64,000 bases of DNA from Mesorhizobium sp. ZC-5 (lineage in GTDB: Bacteria > Pseudomonadota > Alphaproteobacteria > Rhizobiales > Rhizobiaceae): NCBI RefSeq assembly GCF_025753855.1, contig NZ_JAOWPT010000012.1, positions 1 to 64,000 of the forward strand. Direction: 5' to 3'. The notes beneath the pieces are model-generated. The model saw nothing but the letters and a program-made list of their open reading frames with translations, ran no database searches and was not told the origin of the DNA. This document shows positions 1-8,656 of the stretch, one piece after another; position 1 is the first letter of the stretch, and each line of letters starts with the position of its first letter. Both the position numbers and the translations under genes were made by a program.

Positions 1-93
1 CACGGGCTCGAGCGCCCAGAGGTGTGTCGTGCTCCCGTCCGCCGCCGCACCCGCTACCTTAGCAGATGCGGACGTATTCAAGTTACAAGGTGG

Positions 94-175
94 ATCGGCG
101 AAGCCGAGACGGAGAGGGGGCTTGCCCGCAACGTCAACCAGGTGCCTGCCCCAAGCTTGTCGAAGGGAACCCTCA
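94..175. repeat. fragment of Mesorhizobium-type palindromic repeat
   Basis: The stretch carries 'gaagccgagacggagaggggg' words and an 'aagcttgtcgaaggg' word. Both recur near 53.3 kb and 63.07 kb in the same kind of intergenic repeat. It lies just past the 3' end of the first gene, and no gene was seen in positions 1-172. Only one arm is visible here, so it may be a remnant. Confidence 0.5.
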
Positions 176-1006
176 CACCGCCGGCAGGTCGGGATAGGTG
201 GGCGTCGCGTCGGTTTCGCGCACCGCGAGGCTGACGATCTCGGCCTCGTCGGCCCAGGAGGGGCCGTCGCCGCGTACCGACATCGCGTCGGCGATCATCA
301 AGCGGGTCATGGCGGCGAGGTCTTCGCCGCGCGGCTCTTGCGGCCACGAGAACACCGCCGCGAGGTCCATGCCGAATTTCACGTCGTGGCAGATGAAATC
401 GAGATCGATATGCCAGTGCTTCATCGGCTGGCTGCCCGGCGCGCGCGGCACGTCGGGCAGTTCGTGCGCCTGCGCCACATGGATCGTCGCCGGCCTGGCA
501 TCGGCGATGCCCTGGCGCTCGAACGCGGCGATCGCGTCGGCGCGGTAGTGTTCCAGAAGTTCCGGGCCGGTCGGGCGCTGCGGCCAGTTCAGGAAGCCGC
601 CGACCCAGACCGAATGGTTCGCCGCCTCTGTGACGAGGGCGGCGACATGGTAGCGGTGCAGTTTGCGCGGCGCCTGCTCGGCCTCGGTGGGTGTCCCGGG
701 CGCAAGCGCTGCCCAGTCGATCTCCTCGCGCGCCGCCGGATTGGCGATGTAGAAGTCGAGCGCGGCGCGGCCGGTGAATTCGTGGCCCAGCACCGAGCAG
801 TCCTCGCCGTAGACGTGCCACAAGCTTCTGAGCTCGGCGGCCGATTGGCCCGGCGCGCGCAATTCCTCGACCGAGGCGCGGGTGCGGGCCCGTGCATAGG
901 CCTCGGCCGCTTCGATGCTGGGAAAACCGGCGATCAAATGCTCGCCGTCAGGCTCGCCGGTGCGGGCCATGTCGAAAACGAGAACGGAGTGCGCTTGTCC
1001 GGCCAT
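173..1006 (-). CDS. hypothetical protein
   Basis: A 277-residue protein of a family I do not recognise. It is soluble-looking, with no signal peptide or membrane segment, and is rich in acidic residues and tryptophan. Two short segments look like weak internal repeats: 'GGFLNWPQRPTGPELL' near the middle and 'VFSWPQEPRGEDLAAM' near the end. This suggests two copies of one fold, each centred on a W-P-Q motif. I start it at the ATG at 1006 (MAGQAHSV); an in-frame ATG at 1033 would add nine residues, and neither has a clear Shine-Dalgarno site. The opposite strand also has a long frame here, but its composition (Arg/Ala/Gly-rich, no domain) marks it as a shadow. Confidence 0.7.
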   Translation of the reverse strand: MAGQAHSVLVFDMARTGEPDGEHLIAGFPSIEAAEAYARARTRASVEELRAPGQSAAELRSLWHVYGEDCSVLGHEFTGRAALDFYIANPAAREEIDWAALAPGTPTEAEQAPRKLHRYHVAALVTEAANHSVWVGGFLNWPQRPTGPELLEHYRADAIAAFERQGIADARPATIHVAQAHELPDVPRAPGSQPMKHWHIDLDFICHDVKFGMDLAAVFSWPQEPRGEDLAAMTRLMIADAMSVRGDGPSWADEAEIVSLAVRETDATPTYPDLPAV

Positions 1007-1131
1007 GACGCTGCTATCGTCGCAATGAAACATCGGTTGCGCAAGGCGGGGATTGCGTTTCGCTGTGGAATCGCAAGGATCAGTGCAGCGCGAACGTGTG
1101 TCGCGTGGCCGGGGGAGAGGGAGACTGCCAG

Positions 1132-1692
1132 ATGAGGTTCCTGACATCGTTCTTGCGCATTGGCGCGGTGGTGTTTTTGTTCGGCACGCTGCTTGCGGCC
1201 TGCGTGGTCGAGGAAACGCCCGGGCCTGGACCCGGCCGTCCGTTCCCGCCCGATCGGCCGCAATTCTGCACGCGCGAATACGCGCCGGTCTGCGGGCAGC
1301 GCCGCGGCGACCGCCAGACTTTCCCCAACGCCTGCCAGGCCGAGGCTGACGGCTACCGTGTTATCGCCCGCGGCGAATGCCGCAGCGGCGGCGGTGGTGG
1401 TGGCGGGCCGCGTGCCTGCACGCGCGAATACAATCCGGTCTGCGCGCGGCGCGGCGGCACTCGCCAGACCTTCTCCAATTCGTGCGAGGCGGAGAATGCC
1501 GGCTTCCGCATCATCTCCGGTGGCGAATGCCGTGGCGGCGGCGGCGGTGGTGGTGGCGGCGAGGAGCCGCGCTTCTGCACCCGCGAATACGCGCCGGTCT
1601 GCGCGCGGCGCGGCGGCGACCGCCGCACCTTCCCCAATTCCTGCGAGGCCGACAATGCCGGCTACAGGGTGATCTCCGACGGCGGCTGCTAA
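1132..1692 (+). CDS. lipoprotein with three Kazal-type inhibitor domains
   Basis: A 186-residue secreted lipoprotein. The signal peptide ends in the lipobox LLAAC, with Cys24 as the predicted lipidated residue. Three Kazal-like modules follow, at about residues 45-85, 90-130 and 140-186. Each opens with C-T-R-E-Y-x-P-V-C and carries four cysteines (C-x7-C ... N-x-C ... G-x-C), separated by Gly-rich linkers. Kazal domains are protease inhibitors; the four-cysteine form is common in bacterial versions, but target and activity are not known for this protein. The ATG at 1132 follows a GGGAGAGGGAG purine tract. A strong hairpin ends the transcript. It is probably monocistronic and anchored facing the periplasm or exterior. 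Confidence 0.88.
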   Translation: MRFLTSFLRIGAVVFLFGTLLAACVVEETPGPGPGRPFPPDRPQFCTREYAPVCGQRRGDRQTFPNACQAEADGYRVIARGECRSGGGGGGGPRACTREYNPVCARRGGTRQTFSNSCEAENAGFRIISGGECRGGGGGGGGGEEPRFCTREYAPVCARRGGDRRTFPNSCEADNAGYRVISDGGC

Positions 1693-1710
1693 GTCGCCTC
1701 CGCCAATAAA

Positions 1711-1736
1711 GGCCCCCGGCTTCCTTGCCGGGGGCC
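1711..1736 (+). terminator. rho-independent terminator after the Kazal lipoprotein
   Basis: A perfect 10-bp stem (ggcccccggc / gccgggggcc) with a 6-nt loop starts 19 nt after the stop codon. The T-run after it is weak (ttcc). Confidence 0.7.
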
Positions 1737-1828
1737 TTCCGGCCGACCCGCACCAAAGGCCAAGCCGGTCGGCATTGAACCCGCTTCTTTACCGGGGCAT
1801 GATTTCCGCCGCTAAAAGGGAGGAAGCC

Positions 1829-3631
1829 ATGCTTGAGAAGACGCCCAGCACCCGTGTGTCCGCCTTTCTGGAAAAGTTCGGCAAGGCGCTGGCGGACGGC
1901 GACGTCGCCGCCGCCGTCAACCTGTTCCAGCCCGATTGCTACTGGCGCGATCTCGTCACCTTCACCTGGAACCTGAAGACGCTCGAGGGCCACGACCAGA
2001 TCCGCGACATGCTGACGGCGCAATTGCCGAAGGTGAAACCGTCGGGCTGGCAGATCGCCGAAGGCGAGGAAGCGAGCGAAGCCGACGGCGTCACCGAAAG
2101 CTGGATCGAATTCGAAACGGACGTGGCGCGCGGCTTCGGGCTGATCCGCCTCAAGGACGGCCGCATCTGGACCTTGCTCACGACGATGAGCGAGCTGAAA
2201 GGCCACGAGGAGAAGGCCGGCTTCACGCGGCCGCTCGGCGCCAAGCACGGCCACGGCAAGGGCCGCAAGACCTGGCGGGAAGAGCGTGAGGAGGAGAGCG
2301 CCGAACTCGGCCTGTCGAAGCAGCCATACACGCTGATCATCGGCGGCGGCCAGGGCGGCATCGCGCTCGGCGCCAGGTTGCGGCAACTCGGCGTCCCAAC
2401 CATCATCATCGAGAAGAACGAGCGCGCCGGCGACAGCTGGCGCAAGCGTTACAAGTCGCTCTGCCTGCACGATCCGGTCTGGTACGACCATCTGCCCTAC
2501 ATCGACTTCCCGGCAAACTGGCCGGTGTTCGCGCCGAAGGACAAGATCGGCGACTGGCTGGAAATGTATACCAGGGTGATGGAGCTCAATTACTGGAACT
2601 CGACGACCGCGAAAAGCGCGAGCTATGACGAGAAAAAGCAGGAATGGACCGTCGTCGTCGAGCGTGACGGCAAGGAAATCACGCTGAAGCCGAAGCAACT
2701 CGTGCTGGCGACCGGCATGTCGGCCAAGGCCAACTGGCCGAAGTTCACGGGCCAGGATATTTTCAAGGGCGAGCAGCAGCATTCCTCGACGCACCCAGGC
2801 CCTGACAAGTACCGTGGCAAGAAGGTTGTCGTCATCGGCTCCAACAACTCGTCGCACGACATCTGCGCCGCACTCTGGGAAGGCGGCGCCGACGTCACCA
2901 TGGTGCAGCGCTCGTCGACCCACGTCGTGCGTTCCGACACGCTGATGGATATCGGGCTCGGCGCGCTCTATTCCGAACAGGCAGTCAAGAACGGCGTGAC
3001 GACGCGCAAGGCCGACATGATCTTCGCGTCTTTGCCGTACAAGATCCTGCACGAATTCCAGATACCGCTCTACGAGCAGATGAAGGAGCGCGACGCGGAT
3101 TTCTACGCGGCGCTCGAAAAGGCCGGCTTCATGCTCGATTGGGGCGACGACAATTCCGGGCTGTTCATGAAATATCTGCGCCGCGGTTCGGGCTACTACA
3201 TCGACGTCGGCGCATGCGATCTCGTCATCGACGGCTCGATCAAGCTGAAGAGCGGCTCGGATGTTCAGGAACTGACGGAGGACTCGGTGGTCCTCAAGGA
3301 CGGCACCCAACTGCCGGCCGACCTGGTCGTCTACGCCACCGGCTACGGCTCGATGAACGGCTGGGCCGCCGACCTGATCTCCAGGGAAGTCGCCGACAAG
3401 GTGGGCAAATGCTGGGGCCTCGGCTCCAACACCACCAAGGATCCCGGTCCATGGGAAGGCGAGCAGCGCAACATGTGGAAGCCGACCCAGCAGGAAGCGC
3501 TGTGGTTCCATGGCGGCAACCTGCATCAGTCGCGCCACTACTCGCTCTATCTGGCCCTGCAGTTGAAAGCCCGCATGGAAGGCATTGCGACGCCGGTCTA
3601 CGGCCTGCAGAAGGTGCATCACCTGTCGTAG
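1829..3631 (+). CDS. NTF2-like domain/flavin-containing monooxygenase fusion
   Basis: A 600-residue protein with two parts. Residues about 5-125 look like an NTF2/SnoaL-like fold. The rest is a class B flavin monooxygenase: an FAD-binding Rossmann motif GGGQGG near residue 172, a BVMO/FMO-type fingerprint 'FKGEQQHSSTHP', a second NAD(P)-binding motif 'VVIGSNNSSHD', and a C-terminal 'YATGYG' motif. This family oxygenates carbon or nitrogen centres using NADPH and O2, and plant YUCCA-type enzymes are relatives; the substrate here cannot be read from sequence. The start at 1829 is chosen because GGGAGGA lies 5 nt upstream; an earlier in-frame ATG at 1775 lacks one. The gene appears to be alone. 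Confidence 0.87.
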   Translation: MLEKTPSTRVSAFLEKFGKALADGDVAAAVNLFQPDCYWRDLVTFTWNLKTLEGHDQIRDMLTAQLPKVKPSGWQIAEGEEASEADGVTESWIEFETDVARGFGLIRLKDGRIWTLLTTMSELKGHEEKAGFTRPLGAKHGHGKGRKTWREEREEESAELGLSKQPYTLIIGGGQGGIALGARLRQLGVPTIIIEKNERAGDSWRKRYKSLCLHDPVWYDHLPYIDFPANWPVFAPKDKIGDWLEMYTRVMELNYWNSTTAKSASYDEKKQEWTVVVERDGKEITLKPKQLVLATGMSAKANWPKFTGQDIFKGEQQHSSTHPGPDKYRGKKVVVIGSNNSSHDICAALWEGGADVTMVQRSSTHVVRSDTLMDIGLGALYSEQAVKNGVTTRKADMIFASLPYKILHEFQIPLYEQMKERDADFYAALEKAGFMLDWGDDNSGLFMKYLRRGSGYYIDVGACDLVIDGSIKLKSGSDVQELTEDSVVLKDGTQLPADLVVYATGYGSMNGWAADLISREVADKVGKCWGLGSNTTKDPGPWEGEQRNMWKPTQQEALWFHGGNLHQSRHYSLYLALQLKARMEGIATPVYGLQKVHHLS

Positions 3632-3742
3632 AAGGCTACGACAATACGGCCGGGGAAGCAGTCCGGCCGTCTCGCTATTCTTGTCTCTGTCCACCTGCCC
3701 GCCGGACTTGCTATGATGGGCATCTGGGCGAAGGGGGCACGA

Positions 3743-4717
3743 ATGGAAGCAAGAGATTTCATGCCGGGCGAGGCGGTGATCGCCTCGATCAAACAAGATC
3801 TCGAACTCTACGAGAGCGAGCGGCGCAAGGCCACTCGGGCGAGGTGGCTGCTGCCGCTGTATTTTGGCCTGCTGGCCGTCGTGGTGGTGGGGCTTGCCTT
3901 ACTGTTCAACGAGTTCGCCGATCCCGCCGAACAGTGGCGCTCATTTCTGCACGTCGTCCTCTACTGTGCTGCCTGCGTAGGAGCCCTCCTGGCCTACAAA
4001 ATCGGGACGAAGCCCGCCAAGGGTCTGCAGCAGTCGTTCCGCCAGCATCTTTTGCCGATCATCTTCGGTTTTGTGGCGGACATAAACTATCGCAACGCGG
4101 CGAAGCCGGGTTCCTTCGACCGCCTGCCGCGCGAGGCTACGGGAAACTTCGACCGGCAGGAATTCGACGACGTGATTTCCGGGAAGTACGAGGGGTTCCC
4201 GTTCGAGATCTACGAGACGCATCTCACGGCAAAACAGATCGGCGCCAACGAAACCGCGACCTTGTTCAAGGGCGTCGTCGTCGCTTTCGAACAGGTCAAG
4301 CCGTTTCCGGGCCTGCTGGTCGCTACCAGGAGGGCAGGGCAGATATCGCAGTTCGGCGGCAGCGAACTTACCGAGATCGAATCCGGCGTTCCCGCGCTCG
4401 ACGGCCTTTATGAATTCCGCACCGACAATGCGGATGCGGCAAGGCCGCTGGTGGCGGGCCGTCTTGCCCAGGCGTTGCAATGGCTCGGCGAAACCTGGCC
4501 GGACGAACCGGCGCGCATTGCTCTTCAAGGCAATGACGGCTTCCTGCTTTTGCCGCTGAAACGGAATTTCTTCGAACTTCCCGACATTTCGACATCGCTC
4601 GACTACAAGCTGCATGTCCAACCGATCGTTGCCGACATGGCCGCTTTGCTGGCTACGGCGGCGCTTATCCGCAAGGTCGGCGCGGCCAACGACGCTGACG
4701 TCAAGGACGCCGGCTGA
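3743..4717 (+). CDS. DUF3137 membrane protein
   Basis: A 324-residue protein. A charged N-terminus precedes two hydrophobic segments at about residues 37-58 and 70-90, followed by a large soluble C-terminal domain. The stretch 'LLPIIFGFVADINY' and the rest of the soluble domain match the DUF3137 family as I know it; its function is unknown. The ATG at 3743 follows AAGGGGG with good spacing, and a start 30 nt upstream is less supported. It is probably an inner-membrane protein with a cytoplasmic domain. It stands between two unrelated oxidoreductase genes and has no obvious operon partner. Confidence 0.78.
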   Translation: MEARDFMPGEAVIASIKQDLELYESERRKATRARWLLPLYFGLLAVVVVGLALLFNEFADPAEQWRSFLHVVLYCAACVGALLAYKIGTKPAKGLQQSFRQHLLPIIFGFVADINYRNAAKPGSFDRLPREATGNFDRQEFDDVISGKYEGFPFEIYETHLTAKQIGANETATLFKGVVVAFEQVKPFPGLLVATRRAGQISQFGGSELTEIESGVPALDGLYEFRTDNADAARPLVAGRLAQALQWLGETWPDEPARIALQGNDGFLLLPLKRNFFELPDISTSLDYKLHVQPIVADMAALLATAALIRKVGAANDADVKDAG

Positions 4718-4848
4718 ATGCTCCATGCCTGGCGATCAAGCCGCATGTACGCCCGTCGATGCTGTTTCGCCAAAGCGCAGTTGAGCGGTGCATCGCTATG
4801 GTTTTTCTCTCAACCTCACGCTATCCGTGTGGCGGTCGGGGGGGTGAG

Positions 4849-6471
4849 ATGACGGCTGAAGGCAGGCGTTCGAGGATCTCGCGGCGGCTTCTCCTGGGTG
4901 CCGCCGTGCTTGGCGGAGCGGTGCTGTGGGGTGGAGCGACGATCGCACGGCTGACGCGCGATCCCTCAGGCCCGCAGAATGCCGGTCGCATAAGTGACGT
5001 CGACGGCATCGCCTTGCCGTTGCAGCCGCCCGCCAATGCGCCTGCCCATGACCCTGCGCTGCCCTGGCTCGCCAAGGGCGGCGAGATCAACGACGTCAGT
5101 GAACTCTCCCTCACGCCGGTCTTCGGCATCGTGGAAGTCAGCGAAGAAGCGCACATCGCGGCGGCGCTGGCCTTCGCCCGCGCCAACGGATTGAAGGTTT
5201 CCGTCGCAGCGATAAGGCATTCCATGGGTGGCCATGCCTTCGACGATAACGCGCTGGTGCTCGATATGCGCAAGTTCGACAAGATCGAGTTCGATGCCGC
5301 GGCGAAAACCGTCACCGTGCAGCCGGGCGCCACCTGGCACGCCATCCAGAACCAGCTTCATCCGCTTTTCGCGGTCAAGGCGATGCAGTCGACCGACATT
5401 TTTTCCGTCGGCGGATCGATTTCGGTGAATGCGCATGGCATGGACCACCAGGCGGGTTCCGTGGCCGGCAGCGTTCGATCGATGCGCGTTATGCTCGCCG
5501 ACGGCAGCATCGTCTCCTGTTCACGCAGCGAAAATTCCGATCTTTTCAACCATGTTGTCGGCGGCTACGGGCTGTTTGGCGTCATCCTTTCCGCCGTGCT
5601 CGATGTCGTCGACAACACCGTCTACCACACGGCGCGCCAGATCATCCGCTCCGAGGATTTTCCGGATTTCTTCGAAAACACGCTGGAGCCGGACAGAAAC
5701 ATCGGGCTGTTCTACGGCCACCTGTCGACCGCGCCCGGCAATTTCCTCGAAGACATGATCGTCTATCGCTACGACAAGGTCGCCGACCAGCCGCCGGCCG
5801 ATATGCCGGCGCTGGATGAGGCGACCGGGGTCAAGCTGAAGCGCCTGGTGATGAACCTGGCCAAGGAAGGCGGCCTTTTCCAGAGCCTCAAATGGTACAT
5901 GGAAAAGCACCTGGAGCCGAAATTCGAATCCTGCACGGTGCCGCGCACCGCGGCGATGGGCGAAGGCGAGGCCTGTCTCGTCAGCCGCAACAATCCGATG
6001 CACGATTCCGTGCCGTATCTGTTCAACGACCTGCCGGGCGAAACCGACATCCTGCACGAATATTTCATCCCGCGCGGCGAATACAACGCCTTCATCGCCG
6101 GCGCCCGCGAAATCATGGCAAATCAGAAGTTGCCGATCCTCAATGCGTCGATCAGGATCGTGCACAAGGAAGACACGGCGCTCACCTATGCGCCCGAGCC
6201 GGCGTTTTCGCTGGTGCTCTACATCAACCAGAGCACCAGCGATGCGGGCAATGCGGCGATGCGGCAACTGACCCGCGACCTGATCGACCTGACGCTGGAG
6301 CATCGCGGCCGGTTCTTCCTGCCCTACCAGTTGCACTATACCGGCAAGCAGTTGCTGGCGAGCTATCCGGAACTGCCGGCGTTCCTCGCCAAAAAACGCG
6401 AGCTCGACCCCACGGAACTCTTCGGCTCGACCTTCTACCGCGCGCTGAAGAGCCTTTCCGGCGTCGCCTGA
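4849..6471 (+). CDS. FAD-binding oxidoreductase with Tat-type leader
   Basis: A 540-residue flavoprotein of the PCMH-type FAD-binding family (PF01565-like). The leader 'SRRLLLGAAVLGG' resembles a twin-arginine signal (S-R-R-x-L-L plus a hydrophobic stretch), so it may be exported folded or stay membrane-anchored. The FAD domain is marked by 'IRHSMGGHAF', 'VQPGATWHAI' and 'SVGGSISVNAHGMD'. The C-terminal half resembles the substrate domain of sugar-lactone and cytokinin-type oxidases. The substrate is unknown. The start at 4849 is preceded by GGGGGGTGAG; an upstream in-frame ATG at 4759 has no ribosome site and would push the Tat motif inward. It appears monocistronic. Confidence 0.82.
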   Translation: MTAEGRRSRISRRLLLGAAVLGGAVLWGGATIARLTRDPSGPQNAGRISDVDGIALPLQPPANAPAHDPALPWLAKGGEINDVSELSLTPVFGIVEVSEEAHIAAALAFARANGLKVSVAAIRHSMGGHAFDDNALVLDMRKFDKIEFDAAAKTVTVQPGATWHAIQNQLHPLFAVKAMQSTDIFSVGGSISVNAHGMDHQAGSVAGSVRSMRVMLADGSIVSCSRSENSDLFNHVVGGYGLFGVILSAVLDVVDNTVYHTARQIIRSEDFPDFFENTLEPDRNIGLFYGHLSTAPGNFLEDMIVYRYDKVADQPPADMPALDEATGVKLKRLVMNLAKEGGLFQSLKWYMEKHLEPKFESCTVPRTAAMGEGEACLVSRNNPMHDSVPYLFNDLPGETDILHEYFIPRGEYNAFIAGAREIMANQKLPILNASIRIVHKEDTALTYAPEPAFSLVLYINQSTSDAGNAAMRQLTRDLIDLTLEHRGRFFLPYQLHYTGKQLLASYPELPAFLAKKRELDPTELFGSTFYRALKSLSGVA

Positions 6472-6582
6472 CCGATCCACAAAAATCTGTTGCCGGCTAT
6501 GCTAACAGCTCCGGCGCGGTATGTTATTGCTGTCACAATCGGGGGATAGAGCAATTTCGACCATTCGAAGGGATTTGATTCG

Positions 6583-7803
6583 ATGAAAATTGCGGTTCTC
6601 GGCGGTGACGGTTTCGTCGGCTGGCCCACCTCGCTTCATCTCTCAGACCAGGGCCACGAAATCCACATTCTCGACAATCTGTCGCGGCGCTGGATCGATA
6701 CCGAGCTCGGCGTGCAGTCGCTGACGCCGATGGATTCCATCCAGGAACGCACCCGCATCTGGCACCAGGAAACCGGCCGCCGCATCCATTTCCACCTGAT
6801 CGACCTGGCCCGTGACTACGAAGTCCTGAAACGCTGGCTCTCCGACAACCGGCCGGATGCAATCATCCATTTCGCCGAACAGCGCGCCGCGCCCTATTCG
6901 ATGAAGAGCGACCGCCACAAGAACTACACCGTCAACAACAACGTCAACGCCACCCATAATCTGCTCAACGCGCTGGTCGAGATCGACCTCGACGCGCATC
7001 TGGTGCATCTCGGTACCATGGGCGTCTACGGCTATTCGACCGTGGGCGCGGCGATCCCGGAAGGTTACCTGCCGGTCGGCATCGAGACCATCGGCGGCGA
7101 GACGGTGAAGCAGGATATCCTGTACCCGGCCAATCCCGGCTCGATTTATCACATGACCAAGTGCCTCGATCAGCTGCTGTTCCAGTTCTATGCCAAGAAC
7201 GACGGAGTGCGGATCACCGACCTGCACCAGGGCATCGTCTGGGGCACGCATACCGAACAGACGCGGCGGCATGTGCAGTTGATCAACCGCTTCGACTACG
7301 ACGGCGACTACGGCACCGTGCTCAACCGCTTCCTCATCCAGGCGGCGATCGGCTACCCGCTGACCGTGCATGGCACGGGCGGCCAGACCCGTGCGTTCAT
7401 CCATATCCAGGATTCGGTGCGCTGCATCGAGCTTGCGCTGAAGAACGCTCCCAAGCGCGGCGACAAGGTGAAGATATTCAACCAGATGACCGAGACGCAC
7501 CGGGTGCGCGACCTGGCCGAACTGGTGGCCAACATGGCTGGCGCCCAGGTCGCCTACCTGCCCAACCCGCGCAAGGAAGCGGCCGAGAACGATCTCGTCG
7601 TCCACAACGAGCAGTTTCTGGAGCTCGGGCTCGACCCGATCACGCTGGAACAAGGTTTGCTGGCCGAAGTGGTCGATGTGGCGAAAAAATATGCCTATCG
7701 CGTCGACCGCAACCGCGTGCCGGCGATCTCCGCCTGGACCAAGGACATCGCGGCGACCATCGAACACGACCCGGAAGGCAAGCGGCTGAAGAGCGTGTCC
7801 TGA
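6583..7803 (+). CDS. sqdB: UDP-sulfoquinovose synthase
   Basis: A 406-residue extended short-chain dehydrogenase/epimerase that makes UDP-sulfoquinovose from UDP-glucose and sulfite, the first committed step of sulfoquinovosyl diacylglycerol synthesis. Visible features are the NAD-binding motif GGDGFVG at residues 7-13, the catalytic Thr145 in 'LGTMGVYG', and Tyr189/Lys193 in 'YHMTK', matching the Thr/Tyr/Lys set known for plant SQD1. Length is typical. It heads an operon with sqdD and sqdC, an order known from Rhodobacter and Sinorhizobium. An AAGGGA purine tract precedes the ATG at 6583. A single CTGTCAC half-site at 6530-6536 recalls a Pho-box half, but no second half is present. Confidence 0.95.
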   Translation: MKIAVLGGDGFVGWPTSLHLSDQGHEIHILDNLSRRWIDTELGVQSLTPMDSIQERTRIWHQETGRRIHFHLIDLARDYEVLKRWLSDNRPDAIIHFAEQRAAPYSMKSDRHKNYTVNNNVNATHNLLNALVEIDLDAHLVHLGTMGVYGYSTVGAAIPEGYLPVGIETIGGETVKQDILYPANPGSIYHMTKCLDQLLFQFYAKNDGVRITDLHQGIVWGTHTEQTRRHVQLINRFDYDGDYGTVLNRFLIQAAIGYPLTVHGTGGQTRAFIHIQDSVRCIELALKNAPKRGDKVKIFNQMTETHRVRDLAELVANMAGAQVAYLPNPRKEAAENDLVVHNEQFLELGLDPITLEQGLLAEVVDVAKKYAYRVDRNRVPAISAWTKDIAATIEHDPEGKRLKSVS

Positions 7804-7831
7804 TGGCGTTTCTCGCAGGCCTCGAACTTCA

Positions 7832-8656
7832 TTGAGCAGCAATCGTGGCCATGCCTATGTGACGCTTGTCACCAATCGCGACTATGCGATGGGGGCACTG
7901 GCGTTGGTGCGGTCGCTGCGGCTGACCGGCACCGAGGCGGATATCGTCGTGCTGCACACCGGCGGTGTCGCGAAAGCCGATCTTGCGCCCCTTACAGCAC
8001 TTGGCGCGAGATTGATCGGAGCGGAATTGCTGCCGACATCGGAAGCGTTCAACGAGCGGCATGCCCGCGCCAAACTGCACGGTGCCGCACCCTTCACCAA
8101 GGGCAACAAGCCCGCCTTCCACACGCCGCTCGACAATTTCGCCAAACTGCGGCTCTGGCAGCTGACGGAATACGAAAAATGCGTTTTCATCGACGCGGAC
8201 GCGCTGGTGCTGAAAAACATCGACCGGCTGTTCGGCTATCCCGAATTCTCGGCGGCACCGAATGTTTATGAGACACTGGGTGATTTCCATCGGCTGAATT
8301 CGGGGGTGTTCACGGCGAAACCTTGCCGGGAAACCTTCACGGCAATGCTCGAAAAGCTCGACCGGCCGGAAGCCTTCTGGAAACGCACGGACCAGAGTTT
8401 CCTGCAGGAGTTTTTCCCCGACTGGCACGGCCTGCCGGTGTTTTTCAACATGCTGCAATACGTCTGGTTCAACCTGCCGGATTTGTGGGACTGGAAGTCG
8501 ATCTCGGTGCTGCACTACCAGTATGAGAAGCCCTGGGAGCAAGGTCATCCCAAGGCGGACAAATTGCAGCTGCTTATCGATCTCTGGCATGCCTATCACA
8601 GCGGCGAGGGCATTCCCGATATCGCCGGTCTGCCAAATCCGGTGCAACGCGGATGA
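7832..8656 (+). CDS. sqdD: glycogenin-like GT8 glycosyltransferase of sulfolipid synthesis
   Basis: A 274-residue GT8-type glycosyltransferase, thought to transfer sulfoquinovose from UDP-sulfoquinovose. The metal-binding D-A-D motif is at residues 121-123 in 'FIDADALV', and the N-terminal fold 'YVTLVTNRDY' is glycogenin-like. It lies between sqdB and sqdC exactly as in characterised sqdBDC operons. The start is uncertain: no in-frame ATG exists near the homologous N-terminus, and the best candidate is TTG at 7832. The sqdB stop overlaps an ATG at 7803 that opens a 10-codon frame ending at 7835, which may couple translation into this gene. The 3' end overlaps sqdC in an ATGA. Confidence 0.92.
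   Translation: MSSNRGHAYVTLVTNRDYAMGALALVRSLRLTGTEADIVVLHTGGVAKADLAPLTALGARLIGAELLPTSEAFNERHARAKLHGAAPFTKGNKPAFHTPLDNFAKLRLWQLTEYEKCVFIDADALVLKNIDRLFGYPEFSAAPNVYETLGDFHRLNSGVFTAKPCRETFTAMLEKLDRPEAFWKRTDQSFLQEFFPDWHGLPVFFNMLQYVWFNLPDLWDWKSISVLHYQYEKPWEQGHPKADKLQLLIDLWHAYHSGEGIPDIAGLPNPVQRG

Noticed and set aside
1511-3796. A 761-residue open frame opposite the flavin monooxygenase gene
   Set aside because: It is Arg/Leu/Ala/Asp-rich without domains and lies over a gene with clear motifs and a ribosome site; an effect of high GC.
6530-6536. CTGTCAC half of a Pho box before sqdB
   Set aside because: Only one half-site is present and no second copy lies 11 bp away; phosphate control of sulfolipid genes is plausible but not shown here.
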